DNA from: DATAQC01 sp046263055
GTDB taxonomy: Bacteria; Actinomycetota; Acidimicrobiia; Acidimicrobiales; AC-14
Length of the DNA: 64,000 nucleotides
Assembly (NCBI GenBank): GCA_046263055.1
Contig: JBHELO010000021.1
Location: 34,279 to 98,278, forward strand
Reading direction: 5' to 3'
Position numbers and translations under genes: made by a program
The notes under the pieces: model-generated
What the model was told of the DNA's origin: nothing
What the model saw: the letters and a program-made list of their open reading frames with translations, nothing else
Database searches by the model: none
Shown here: one piece after another, positions 8,378 through 16,438 of the stretch
Position numbering within the stretch: position 1 is the first letter of the stretch
Layout: every line of letters starts with the position of its first letter

Positions 8378-8881
8378 ATGGAGCTGACCCCCTCCGGGCT
8401 GCTGGCCTGGTCGCGCGCCCCCGAGGGCAAGAAGTTCGTCCGCTACAGCATGGTCTCGGTGGTCTCGGTGATCGTCTACGAGGTCCTGCTGTTCGTGACC
8501 CTCGGCCTCATGCACTGGGGCGCCCGCAACGCCAACGTGTTCTCGGTGGCGGTGTCGGCCATCCCCTCCTACTACCTCAACCGGGTGTGGGCCTGGGGCA
8601 AGAGCGGCAAGTCCCATTTCATGAAGGAGGTCGTGCCCTTCTGGGCCATGGCCCTGCTCGGGCTGGTGTTCTCGACCTGGGCCGCCGACTTCGCCAAGAC
8701 GACGGCCGACGGCATCACCAGCGTCCACCTGGTGCGCACCCTCATCGTGATGTTCGCCGGGCTGGCCGCCTTCGGGATCCTCTGGATCGCCAAGTTCGTG
8801 GTCCTGAACAAGGTCCTGTTCGCCCACAAGCCGGAGGCCCTGCCCCCCGCCCTCGACGGCCGCACCGGTTTGCCCACGTGA
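8378..8881 (+). CDS. GtrA-family membrane protein
   Basis: A 167-residue protein with four predicted membrane helices and the GtrA signature between helices two and three (SYYLNRVWAWGKSGKSHFMKEV). GtrA-like proteins are thought to help move polyprenyl-linked sugars across the membrane or to serve glycan assembly; the substrate here is unknown. It faces away from lodB and begins a plus-strand run: its TGA overlaps the GTG start of cobT (GTGA). The pairing with cobT looks positional rather than functional. Confidence 0.85.
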   Translation: MELTPSGLLAWSRAPEGKKFVRYSMVSVVSVIVYEVLLFVTLGLMHWGARNANVFSVAVSAIPSYYLNRVWAWGKSGKSHFMKEVVPFWAMALLGLVFSTWAADFAKTTADGITSVHLVRTLIVMFAGLAAFGILWIAKFVVLNKVLFAHKPEALPPALDGRTGLPT

Positions 8882-9981
8882 GCGGCGGCGGCCAACCCCC
8901 TCGCCTCGACCCGGCCGGGGCATTCGCCCGGGCGGCGGCGGCGGTGGGCCCCCTGGACCGGGCGGCGGCCGCCGAGGCGGTGGCTCATTCCCAGCGCCTG
9001 ACCAAGCCCCGGGGCGCCCTGGGCCGGCTGGAGGACGTGGGGGTGCACCTGGCCGCCATCGCCGCCGCCTGCCCGCCCCCGGCCGCCGAGCCGGCCACGG
9101 TGGCGGTGTTCGCGGCCGACCACGGCGTGGTGGCCGAGGGCGTCACGCAGTGGCCGCAGGAGGTCACCGCCCAGATGGTGGCCACCTTCTGCGCCGGCGG
9201 GGCGGCGGTCAACGTGCTGGCCCGCCAGGTGCGGGCGACGGTGGTGGTGGTGGACGTGGGCGTGGCCCGGCCCCTCGACCCGGCGCCGGGCCTGGTGGAC
9301 CGCAAGGTGCGCCTGGGCACCGCCAACCTGGTCAGGGAGCCGGCGATGACCGTGGAGGACGCGGGCCGGGCCCTGGACGTCGGCGCCGCCACCGCCGCCG
9401 ACGCGGTGGCGACCGGCGCCCGTTGCCTGCTCACCGGCGACATGGGCATCGGCAACACCACCCCGTCGGCCGCCCTGGTGGCGGCCTGGACGGGCCGCCC
9501 GCCGGAGGAGGTGACCGGGCGGGGGACCGGCATCGACGACGCCACCTGGGAGCGCAAGGTGGCGGCGGTGACGGTGGCCCTGGGCCGGGCCGAGGCCGAC
9601 GGCTCCCTGGCCGGCGGGCCCCTGGCCGTGCTGGCGTCGCTCGGCGGCCTGGAGATCGCCGCCCTGGCCGGCTTCGTGGTGGGCGCCGCCGCCGCCCGGG
9701 TGCCGGTGGTGGTGGACGGCGTGATCGCCCTGGCCGGCGTCCTGGCCGCCGCCGCCCTCGTCCCCGGGGCGGTGGACTTCTGCCTGGCCGGCCACCGCTC
9801 GACCGAGCCGGGGGCCAGCGCCGCCCTGGAGCACCTCGGCCTCGATCCCCTGCTGGACCTGGGCCTGCGCCTGGGCGAGGGCACGGGCGCGTGCCTGGCC
9901 CTGCCCCTGGTGCAGGCGTCGGCCCGGGTGCTGGCGGAGATGGCCACCTTCGACTCCGCCGGCGTCACCGACAAGGGGTGA
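8878..9981 (+). CDS. cobT: Nicotinate-nucleotide--dimethylbenzimidazole phosphoribosyltransferase
   Basis: A 367-residue enzyme from GTG at 8878, overlapping the gtrA stop. Family landmarks are SQRLTKPRGALGRLE, FAADHGVVAEGVTQWPQEVTAQM, the GDMGIGNTTPSAA loop, FCLAGHRSTEPG and the C-terminal RLGEGTGACLAL carrying the catalytic Glu. It makes alpha-ribazole phosphate for the lower ligand of cobalamin. No other cobalamin genes and no B12 riboswitch are visible nearby, so the rest of nucleotide-loop assembly must be elsewhere. Its own stop again overlaps a GTG start, so translation is probably coupled to the next gene. Confidence 0.95.
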   Translation: MSGGGQPPRLDPAGAFARAAAAVGPLDRAAAAEAVAHSQRLTKPRGALGRLEDVGVHLAAIAAACPPPAAEPATVAVFAADHGVVAEGVTQWPQEVTAQMVATFCAGGAAVNVLARQVRATVVVVDVGVARPLDPAPGLVDRKVRLGTANLVREPAMTVEDAGRALDVGAATAADAVATGARCLLTGDMGIGNTTPSAALVAAWTGRPPEEVTGRGTGIDDATWERKVAAVTVALGRAEADGSLAGGPLAVLASLGGLEIAALAGFVVGAAAARVPVVVDGVIALAGVLAAAALVPGAVDFCLAGHRSTEPGASAALEHLGLDPLLDLGLRLGEGTGACLALPLVQASARVLAEMATFDSAGVTDKG

Positions 9982-10679
9982 GCGTCGCCCGGCCGGGCGC
10001 GCCGGCGGCGGCCATGGACGGCCGGCTCCTGGCCGCCGCCCGCCGGGCCAAGGGGTTCCTGCCCGAGGACGAGGCGGCCGCCCTGCACCGGGCGGCCCTG
10101 GCGGGAGCCTGCATCGGCCCGCTACTGGAGATCGGCTCCTACTGCGGGATGTCGGCGGTGTGGCTCGGTGCCGCCGCCCGGGCCGTGGGCACGGTGTGCT
10201 TCACGGTGGACCACCACCGGGGGTCGGAGGAGCTTCAGCCGGGGTGGGAGCACCACGACCCCGAGGTGGTGGACCCCGCCGCCGGCCGCATCGACACGCT
10301 GCCCTTCCTCCGGCGCACGGTGGTGATGGCCGGCCTGGAGGCCACGGTGATCCTGGTGGTCGGGGAGTCGGCCACCGTGGCGGCCCACTGGCGCACGCCC
10401 CTCGGGCTGGTGTTCCTCGACGGCGGCCACGGCGCCGGCCCGGCCCACGCCGACTACGACGGCTGGTCGCCCCACGTCGCTCCCGGCGGCCTGCTGGCCA
10501 TCCACGACGTGTTCCCCGACCCCCCCGACGGGGGCCGCCCGCCGTGGGAGGTGTACCGCCGGGCGCTGGCGTCGGGCGCCTTCGTCGAGGAACCGGAGCG
10601 GGGGTGCGGGTCGTTGCGGGTGCTGCGCCGGGCCGCCGGCGGGCGGCCGCCGGGCGACGGCGGAGGAGGCCCGACCTGA
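9978..10679 (+). CDS. Class I SAM-dependent methyltransferase
   Basis: A 233-residue protein starting at GTG 9978 (overlapping the cobT stop); an ATG at 10014 is an alternative. It has a Rossmann-type motif I (LLEIGSYCGMSAVWLG, residues about 48-63), a VDHHRG strand end, and the LVFLDGGHGAGPAHADYDGW...GGLLAIHDVF segment typical of the Methyltransferase_24 group, in which an acidic/His motif lies at the cofactor pocket. The substrate cannot be told from sequence. The tail after about residue 215 is Gly/Arg/Pro-rich and probably disordered. Confidence 0.8.
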   Translation: MSVARPGAPAAAMDGRLLAAARRAKGFLPEDEAAALHRAALAGACIGPLLEIGSYCGMSAVWLGAAARAVGTVCFTVDHHRGSEELQPGWEHHDPEVVDPAAGRIDTLPFLRRTVVMAGLEATVILVVGESATVAAHWRTPLGLVFLDGGHGAGPAHADYDGWSPHVAPGGLLAIHDVFPDPPDGGRPPWEVYRRALASGAFVEEPERGCGSLRVLRRAAGGRPPGDGGGGPT

Positions 10680-10714
10680 CCGGTCACCAGGTCGGCCCCT
10701 ACCATCGCCCCGAC

Positions 10715-11761
10715 GTGGTCCTCCACTCCACCGCCCCGGACGGCGCCCGCCCCGCTGTCGCCTCGTGCGCCCCGTGCGCCGGGGGCGGGCGGTGGCGGTG
10801 GCGGTGGCGGGCCACCGCAGTCGCCATCGCCGTGGTGGCCGCCGTCGCCACCGCCTGCGGCTCGGGGTCGGGCTCCGGCTCGGGGTCGGCCAAGGGCGAC
10901 CTGGCGGTGGAGATCGCCAGCTACGACCTGGCCCAGGGGCCGCCCGACCGCTTCATCGCCGGCCTCCTGACCAACGACCAGCACCTCATCGGGTTCGGGT
11001 CGGTGCAGATGCAGTTCTCGTTCCTGGGCGCCAAGCAGGCGGGGGTGTCCAAGGCCGTCGGCTCGCCGGTGACCGCCACCTTCCTCACCGTGCCGGGGGC
11101 GGACGTGCCGTCACCCCTGCCGACCGGCGCCGAGATCGTCCAGGGCGCCCAGCGGGGCGTGTACGCCGCCCGGTTCGGGTTCGACCAGGCCGGCTTCTGG
11201 CAGGTGGAGGTGACGGCTCAGATCGGCGGCACCGCCCGCCGGGGCACCGGTGCCTTCCAGGTGGGCCGGACCCACCAGGTCCCGGCGGTGGGGGACCCCG
11301 CCCTGCCCTCCGACAACCTCACCGTGTCGTCGACCGACGCCCCCAAGGCGGCGGTGGACTCCCGGGCCGGGAGCAGCGGCGACGTGCCCGATCCCGAGCT
11401 GCACTCCACGACCATCGCCGCCGCCCTGGCCGCCCACCGCCCGGCGGTGGTCGTCTTCGCCACCCCGGTGTTCTGCATCAGCCGCTTCTGCGGGCCCATC
11501 ACCGACATGGTGGACGACCTGTCCAAGACCTACGCCGACCGGGCCAGCTTCGTCCACGTGGAGATCTGGCGGGACTTCCAGAACAACACCCTCAACAAGG
11601 CGGCCGCCGACTGGCTGTACCGCAACAACGACCTCAACGAGCCGTGGGTGTTCGTGATCGGGGCCGACGGCCGCATCGCCGCCCGCTTCGACAACGTGAC
11701 CACCCGGGCCGAGGTGGAGCCCCTGCTCCAGGCCCTGCCCGTCATCGGCCCCGCGACCTGA
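10715..11761 (+). CDS. Lipoprotein with thioredoxin-like C-terminal domain
   Basis: A 348-residue exported protein. From GTG 10715 the N-terminus has an Arg-rich segment, a hydrophobic core and a lipobox (VATAC, Cys near residue 48) followed by a Gly-Ser linker. About residues 60-200 form a beta-rich domain; after a linker, the C-terminal part (VVVFATPVFCISRFCGPITDMV...) looks like a thioredoxin fold, but the two cysteines are spaced C-x4-C rather than C-x2-C. PWVFVIGADGRIAARFDN corresponds to the cis-Pro/strand region. A redox or copper-related role at the outer face of the membrane is possible, but the wider Cys spacing argues against ordinary disulfide reductase activity. It lies 35 bp after the methyltransferase gene. 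Confidence 0.75.
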   Translation: MVLHSTAPDGARPAVASCAPCAGGGRWRWRWRATAVAIAVVAAVATACGSGSGSGSGSAKGDLAVEIASYDLAQGPPDRFIAGLLTNDQHLIGFGSVQMQFSFLGAKQAGVSKAVGSPVTATFLTVPGADVPSPLPTGAEIVQGAQRGVYAARFGFDQAGFWQVEVTAQIGGTARRGTGAFQVGRTHQVPAVGDPALPSDNLTVSSTDAPKAAVDSRAGSSGDVPDPELHSTTIAAALAAHRPAVVVFATPVFCISRFCGPITDMVDDLSKTYADRASFVHVEIWRDFQNNTLNKAAADWLYRNNDLNEPWVFVIGADGRIAARFDNVTTRAEVEPLLQALPVIGPAT

Positions 11762-11886
11762 GGGCCTGGCCGCCGGGACCGCCGTACGCGCCTGGTGGTC
11801 CGTGGCGCGGTCGCGCGCACGGGGAACAGCTGACCGGCGCCCCTCGGCGCCGCTCGACGGCCGTCCGCCCGGTCGGCCGGCAGCCC

Positions 11887-13122
11887 TCAGACGGCGGTGA
11901 TGGGGGCCTGGGGCGCCGGTCGGCGAGGGCCGCCGCGGGTGGCGCGGCCAACGGTGCCGGTGCCGCCATCCCCGCCTGCCTCCAGCGGGCGGCCGTCCAG
12001 GCGGCCCTGGGCCCACCGCCGCAGCGGCTCACCCTCGGGCAGTGCGGCCACCACCGCCGCCAGGTCGGCCCGGCCTCCGTCCGCGTCACCCGAGGCCAGG
12101 CGGGCCACCGCCCGGCCGTAGCGCACCCGGGGGTCGTCGGCCAGGGCCGGGCCCACGTGGGCGAAGGCGGCCAGGGCCAGCTCGGCCCGCTCCATCTGGG
12201 CCAGGGCCAGTCCCTGGTTGGCCCACAGCTCCTGGCGGTAGCCGTCGGCCCGCTCGTCGGCCAGGCCGGCGCGAGTGGCCAGCACGGCCTCGTTCCACTG
12301 GCGCCGGAACATGGCCAGGCGCGCCCGCGCCAGGTGCAGGCGGGCGGGCTCGTCGGCGGCGGCCACGCCCTCGTCGAGGGCGGCGGCGGCCAGCTTGAGG
12401 TCGCCGTGACCGGCGAACAGGTTGGCCAGGTCGATCCGGGGGGCGATGTCGGCCGGCGCCCCCTGCACGGCGGCGGTGAGCTCGGCCAGGCGGTCCTCCT
12501 CCGCCCAGGTGACCGCGAAGAGCGTATGGCGCAGGCCGTCCTGCCACCAGCGCCACATGGCCACCAGCAGGGCGGCGTGCACGGCCAGGGTGGCCCAGCT
12601 GAGGAACGGGTTGGCCCCGAAGTCGTAGATCAGGAGCCAGTCGCCGAAGCGGGCCGACTCGGACAGCAGCGGGTACCCGACGAGGGCGAAGACGAACTCG
12701 AACAGCCCGCCCAGGATGAGGACGTAGCGGAGGGGGCGGCGGATGCGGGTCCCCAACCCGCCGGCCACCACCATGGTGCCGCCCACCACCGCGCTGACGA
12801 CGTTGCCGGCCACGGCGACGAACCAGACGGCGGCGGTTGAGGCCACGCCGGCGAAGCCGACCGAGCCCTCGAACAGGCCGTAGTGGAAGCTGGTGACCCG
12901 GCCGCCCACCGCCAGGGTGGCGGCCATGTGGCCCAGCTCGTGGAGGAGCACGACCACCGGGGGCACGATGAACACCGACACCTGCATGGCCACCCGCCGG
13001 TCGGCGGGGGTGAACTCGTCGTCCAGGAACGACCGCCAGCCCTTGACCAGTCCGGCCACCGCCAGCACCGCGCCGATCCCGAGGATGAGGTCCATGCCTC
13101 CGGTGCCGGCGAGCGGGCTCAC
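11887..13122 (-). CDS. M50-like membrane zinc metalloprotease with TPR-like C-terminus
   Basis: A 411-residue protein. The first half has about five to six membrane segments and a zinc-binding HELGH motif at residues 61-65 inside a hydrophobic helix (VVLLHELGHMAATLAVGG), as in site-2-type (M50) intramembrane proteases. The second half (about 210-375) is soluble and Ala-rich with TPR-like helix pairs (LANLFAGHGDLKLAAAALDEG, WNEAVLATRAGL, WANQGLALAQME). M50 enzymes usually carry PDZ or CBS domains; a TPR tail suggests a distinct protein-binding control of cleavage. The third zinc ligand is not certain: the classical NxxPxxxLDG motif is not clear, so this could be a non-proteolytic relative. It converges with the lipoprotein gene. 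Confidence 0.75.
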   Translation of the reverse strand: MSPLAGTGGMDLILGIGAVLAVAGLVKGWRSFLDDEFTPADRRVAMQVSVFIVPPVVVLLHELGHMAATLAVGGRVTSFHYGLFEGSVGFAGVASTAAVWFVAVAGNVVSAVVGGTMVVAGGLGTRIRRPLRYVLILGGLFEFVFALVGYPLLSESARFGDWLLIYDFGANPFLSWATLAVHAALLVAMWRWWQDGLRHTLFAVTWAEEDRLAELTAAVQGAPADIAPRIDLANLFAGHGDLKLAAAALDEGVAAADEPARLHLARARLAMFRRQWNEAVLATRAGLADERADGYRQELWANQGLALAQMERAELALAAFAHVGPALADDPRVRYGRAVARLASGDADGGRADLAAVVAALPEGEPLRRWAQGRLDGRPLEAGGDGGTGTVGRATRGGPRRPAPQAPITAV

Positions 13123-13250
13123 GACCGGATGCTAGGTGGCTGGTGTCGGGCCGGTTCCTGTGAGCCGGCCGAGGAGGCGCGGGCCGGCCCGAGGCTCTAC
13201 GATGCCCGGCCAGCAGCGAAGAGGGGGAGCGAGCGACGGCGCGCCACGAC

Positions 13251-14654
13251 GTGGTCATCGTCGGCATGGGTTCCGGGGGGATGGTAGCGGCCGAGTTCGC
13301 TGCCTCCCTCGGGCTGCGGGTGGCCGTCGTCGAGCGGGGCCGGGTCGGGGGCGACTGCCTGTGGACCGGGTGCGTCCCCAGCAAGGCCCTCCTGGCGTCG
13401 GCCAAGGCGGCCCACACCATGCGGGTGGCCGACCGCTACGGGCTTCCGTCGGTGGAGCCCGAGATCGACACGTCGCTGGTGTGGAAGCGCATCCGGGCCG
13501 TCCAGCAGGAGGTGGCCGCCACCGACGACAACCCCGACCGTTACCGGGCGCTGGGCGTGGAGCTGGTGGCGGGGACGGCCCGGCTCACCGGCCCCAACAC
13601 GGTGACGGTCACGGGTGAGGACGGTGCCTCCCGGGAGATCGAGACCCGGTTCGTGCTCTTGTGCACGGGCAGCCGCCCGGCGGTCCCGCCGATCGAGGGG
13701 CTGGCCGAGGCCGGCTACCTCACCAGCGAGACGGTGTTCGAGCTGGAGCGGGCGCCCCGCAGCGTGGTGATGATCGGCGGCGGCCCGATCGCCATCGAGA
13801 TGGCCCAGGGGTTCTCCCGCCTCGGCATCTCGGTGACGGTGCTCCAGAAGGGTCCCGGCATCCTGCCCCGGGACGAGCCCGACCTGGTGGCCGTTCTCAC
13901 CCGGCTGCTGGGGGAGGACGGCGTGGACCTGCGGGTGAACGTCGAGACCACCAGGGTGGGTGTGGAGGGCAGGACGAAGGTGGTGCACGGGGCCGAGGCG
14001 GGCCAGCCCGGCCGGTGGGAGGCCGAGGAGCTGCTGGTGGCGGTGGGCCGCCGCCCCAACGCCGAGGGGCTCGGCCTGGAGGAGGTCGGGGTGGAGGTCG
14101 GGCCGAAGGGGGTGGTGGTGGACGGCCGCATGCGCACCTCGGTGCCGTCGGTGTACGCCGCCGGCGACCTGGCCGGGCGCTTCCTCTTCACCCACTCGGC
14201 CGCCTACGAGGGCGTGCGGGCCATCCGTGACATGTTCTTCCCGGGCAAGGGCACGGTCACCGACTTCGTGCCGTGGTGCACGTTCACCGACCCGGAGCTG
14301 GCCCACGCGGGGATGACGGTGGCGGAGGCCAAGGCCAGGTGGGGCGACGACGTGGACGTCTGGCAGATGGAGCTGGCCCACTCGGACCGGGCCCGGGCCG
14401 ACGCCGCCAGCGACGGCGCCATCGTGGTCGTCACCCACGGCAAGTCGGTCGTCGGTGCCCACATCCTGGCCCCGTCGGCGGGCGAGATGATCCACGAGCT
14501 GGCCCTGGCCATCAACCGGGGCCTGGGCTTCAGCGACATGGCGTCGCTCATCCACGTGTACCCCACGCTGTCGACCAGCATCGGCCAGCTGGCCGCCGAA
14601 GCCGCCTTCGAGGGCGCCAGGCGGCTCCGCTGGCTGGTGCGCCGGGAGAAGTAG
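13251..14654 (+). CDS. FAD-dependent pyridine nucleotide-disulfide oxidoreductase (mercuric reductase/lipoamide dehydrogenase-like)
   Basis: A 467-residue flavoprotein with an N-terminal FAD motif (VIVGMGSGGMVAAEFAASLG), the redox-active disulfide in GGDCLWTGCVPSKALL, an NAD(P)-binding GGGPIAIEMAQGF segment, the second FAD motif VYAAGDLAG and a C-terminal dimer segment HVYPTLSTSIGQL with the active-site His. No metal-binding N-terminal domain or C-terminal Cys pair is present, so true mercuric reductase activity is unlikely; the physiological substrate is unknown. The start is doubtful: GTG 13251 leaves only the first beta strand, while a good GGGGGAG ribosome site lies earlier with no in-frame ATG, GTG or TTG at the expected place (an ACG codon sits at 13236). 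Confidence 0.8.
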   Translation: MVIVGMGSGGMVAAEFAASLGLRVAVVERGRVGGDCLWTGCVPSKALLASAKAAHTMRVADRYGLPSVEPEIDTSLVWKRIRAVQQEVAATDDNPDRYRALGVELVAGTARLTGPNTVTVTGEDGASREIETRFVLLCTGSRPAVPPIEGLAEAGYLTSETVFELERAPRSVVMIGGGPIAIEMAQGFSRLGISVTVLQKGPGILPRDEPDLVAVLTRLLGEDGVDLRVNVETTRVGVEGRTKVVHGAEAGQPGRWEAEELLVAVGRRPNAEGLGLEEVGVEVGPKGVVVDGRMRTSVPSVYAAGDLAGRFLFTHSAAYEGVRAIRDMFFPGKGTVTDFVPWCTFTDPELAHAGMTVAEAKARWGDDVDVWQMELAHSDRARADAASDGAIVVVTHGKSVVGAHILAPSAGEMIHELALAINRGLGFSDMASLIHVYPTLSTSIGQLAAEAAFEGARRLRWLVRREK

Positions 14655-14768
14655 CGGGGAGAAGTCGCAGCTGGAGTGGTAGAGGGGTCGGGCGGGAGCC
14701 GCCCGCCGCTTCGAGTCCTCCCCTTCGAGTCGACCGTCCCCTCGGGGCGGCGGGCATGGCCGCGAACC

Positions 14769-16349
14769 TCAGCCGCTGCCGCCCTTGCCCTTCTTCGTCT
14801 TGCCCCGGGCCGGAGTGGTGGCCGCCGTTCCTGAGCCTGCGCCTGTGCCGGTGGTGCCGCCGGTGAGGGCGCTGAGCACCGACGTGTCCACGCCGGGGAC
14901 GGCGGCCAGGAGCTCCACGACGGTGGTGGCCGTCCCGGCGGTGAGCTGTCCGGCCCGGGCCCAGCCCACGGTGGTGGCCAGCACGGCGGTGGCGTCCGAG
15001 CCACCGCCGCCGGCCTGGACCTGGTCGGCCACCGACCGGAGACGGGAGGCCAACTGGGAGGCCAGCGGCCCGTCGGCCGGCCCCAGGTGGTCGGCCTCGT
15101 CCCGCAACCGCGAGGCCAGGGCGGCAGCCGGGCCGTCGGTGGCCCCGGTGCTGGCACTGGTGGGCGCCTGGCCGGCGGGCGTGGCCGGGGCCCCGGCGGT
15201 GGGAGCCGGGTGGCCACCGGAGCCGGCCCGGGCGAGGAGGATCAGCACCAGGACGACCAGCGCCGCCCCGACGGCCCACACCAGCCCCCGCCGCAGGCCG
15301 TCGGGCCGCCGGCCGGGTGACCGCCGGCCGGTGACGACGGCCGACCCGGCGGCCCGGTCACCGCCGGGCCACCCGGCACCGGCCCCGTCGGCCCCGGCGC
15401 CCAGGTCGGCGGCCGCCAGCTCGGCGTCCCCCAACGCCAGGGTGGCGTCAGGGGGGGCCACGGCCACGGTGGGGGCGGTCGCCGCCCGCCCGCCCAGGGC
15501 GGCGGCCATCTCGTCGGCGGACGTGAAGCGGTCGGCGGGATCCTGGGCCATGGCCCGCTCCACGGCGGCCACCAGCCCCGGGTCGAGGTCGGGACGGAGG
15601 GCGGACAGCGGCGGGTGGCTGCCGCCGGCCACCGCCCGGGCGGTGGCCAGGGGCGTATCGCCGGAGAACGGCTTGGCGCCGGCCAGCGCCTCGTAGAGGA
15701 CGACGCCGAGGGACCACAGGTCGGACGCCGGGGTGGCGGGTGCGCCCTCGATGCGCTCTGGGGCCAGGTAGGCAGGCGTGCCGAGGAGCTGGCCGGTGGT
15801 GGTGAGGTCGGCGCCCCCCGCCTCGAGGCTCTTGGCGATGCCGAAGTCGGCCACCTTGGCCCGGCCGTCGGAGGCGAGGAGGATGTTGGCCGGCTTGACG
15901 TCGCGGTGGACGAGGCCGACGGCGTGGGCCGCGCCCAGGGCCGCCAGCACCTCCTCCGCCAAGCCTCGTACCCACGCCGGATCGGCCCGTCCGGCGCCCA
16001 GGCGGTCGGCCAGTGTCTCGCCGGGCAGGCGTTCCATGACGATGAAGGGCACGCCGTCGTGCTCGCCGGTGTCGAAGACGGCCACCGCGTTGGGGTGCGA
16101 CAGCGACGCCGCCGCCCGCGCCTCGGCCTCGAAGCGGGTGCGCAGGTCGGGTCGGGCGGCCATGGCCGGGCTGAGCAGCTTGATCGCCACCGGGCGGGCC
16201 AGCCGGCGGTCGGTACCGGCGTACACCTCGGCCATGCCGCCCCGGCCCAGGAGGTCGGCCACCTCGTAGCGATCGGCGATCAGCCGCCCCGGCCCTGCCG
16301 GTCGTGGCCCGCCGGACGCCGGCGCCGTTGGACCCGGCATCGTCTGCAC
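14769..16349 (-). CDS. PknB-type membrane serine/threonine protein kinase
   Basis: A 526-residue protein. The kinase domain spans about residues 27-290 with the glycine loop LGRGGMAEVYAG, the ATP-binding Lys in PVAIKLL, catalytic loop HRDVKPANI, DFG, and GTPAYLAPE (activation segment end). A basic stretch then a single membrane helix (about 366-387) follow, and the outside part is a Thr/Ala/Pro-rich linker plus a small helical region, not PASTA repeats, ending in a Lys-rich tail (GKTKKGKGG). It is therefore not a cell-wall-sensing PknB with PASTA domains; the signal is unknown. It stands alone on the minus strand; the 115-bp gap to the reductase gene has a G/C hairpin around 14690-14710. Confidence 0.9.
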   Translation of the reverse strand: MQTMPGPTAPASGGPRPAGPGRLIADRYEVADLLGRGGMAEVYAGTDRRLARPVAIKLLSPAMAARPDLRTRFEAEARAAASLSHPNAVAVFDTGEHDGVPFIVMERLPGETLADRLGAGRADPAWVRGLAEEVLAALGAAHAVGLVHRDVKPANILLASDGRAKVADFGIAKSLEAGGADLTTTGQLLGTPAYLAPERIEGAPATPASDLWSLGVVLYEALAGAKPFSGDTPLATARAVAGGSHPPLSALRPDLDPGLVAAVERAMAQDPADRFTSADEMAAALGGRAATAPTVAVAPPDATLALGDAELAAADLGAGADGAGAGWPGGDRAAGSAVVTGRRSPGRRPDGLRRGLVWAVGAALVVLVLILLARAGSGGHPAPTAGAPATPAGQAPTSASTGATDGPAAALASRLRDEADHLGPADGPLASQLASRLRSVADQVQAGGGGSDATAVLATTVGWARAGQLTAGTATTVVELLAAVPGVDTSVLSALTGGTTGTGAGSGTAATTPARGKTKKGKGGSG

Positions 16350-16438
16350 CCTACCGGCGTACCCGCCCGCCGACCGCGGCGAACCCGGGCACGGGTGGCC
16401 GGCGGCCGGCGGCCGGGCCGGCCGGCCCGGTCCAGGCC

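Noticed and set aside
13251..14654. Mercuric reductase with a mercury-resistance operon
   Set aside because: No N-terminal heavy-metal domain, no C-terminal Cys pair and no merR, merT or merP nearby.
14656..14728. tRNA-like signals (GTGGTAGAG and TTCGAGTCC, with ggggag/ctcccc ends) after the disulfide reductase gene
   Set aside because: The D and T stems do not pair and there is no anticodon arm of proper form; at most a decayed tRNA or chance match.
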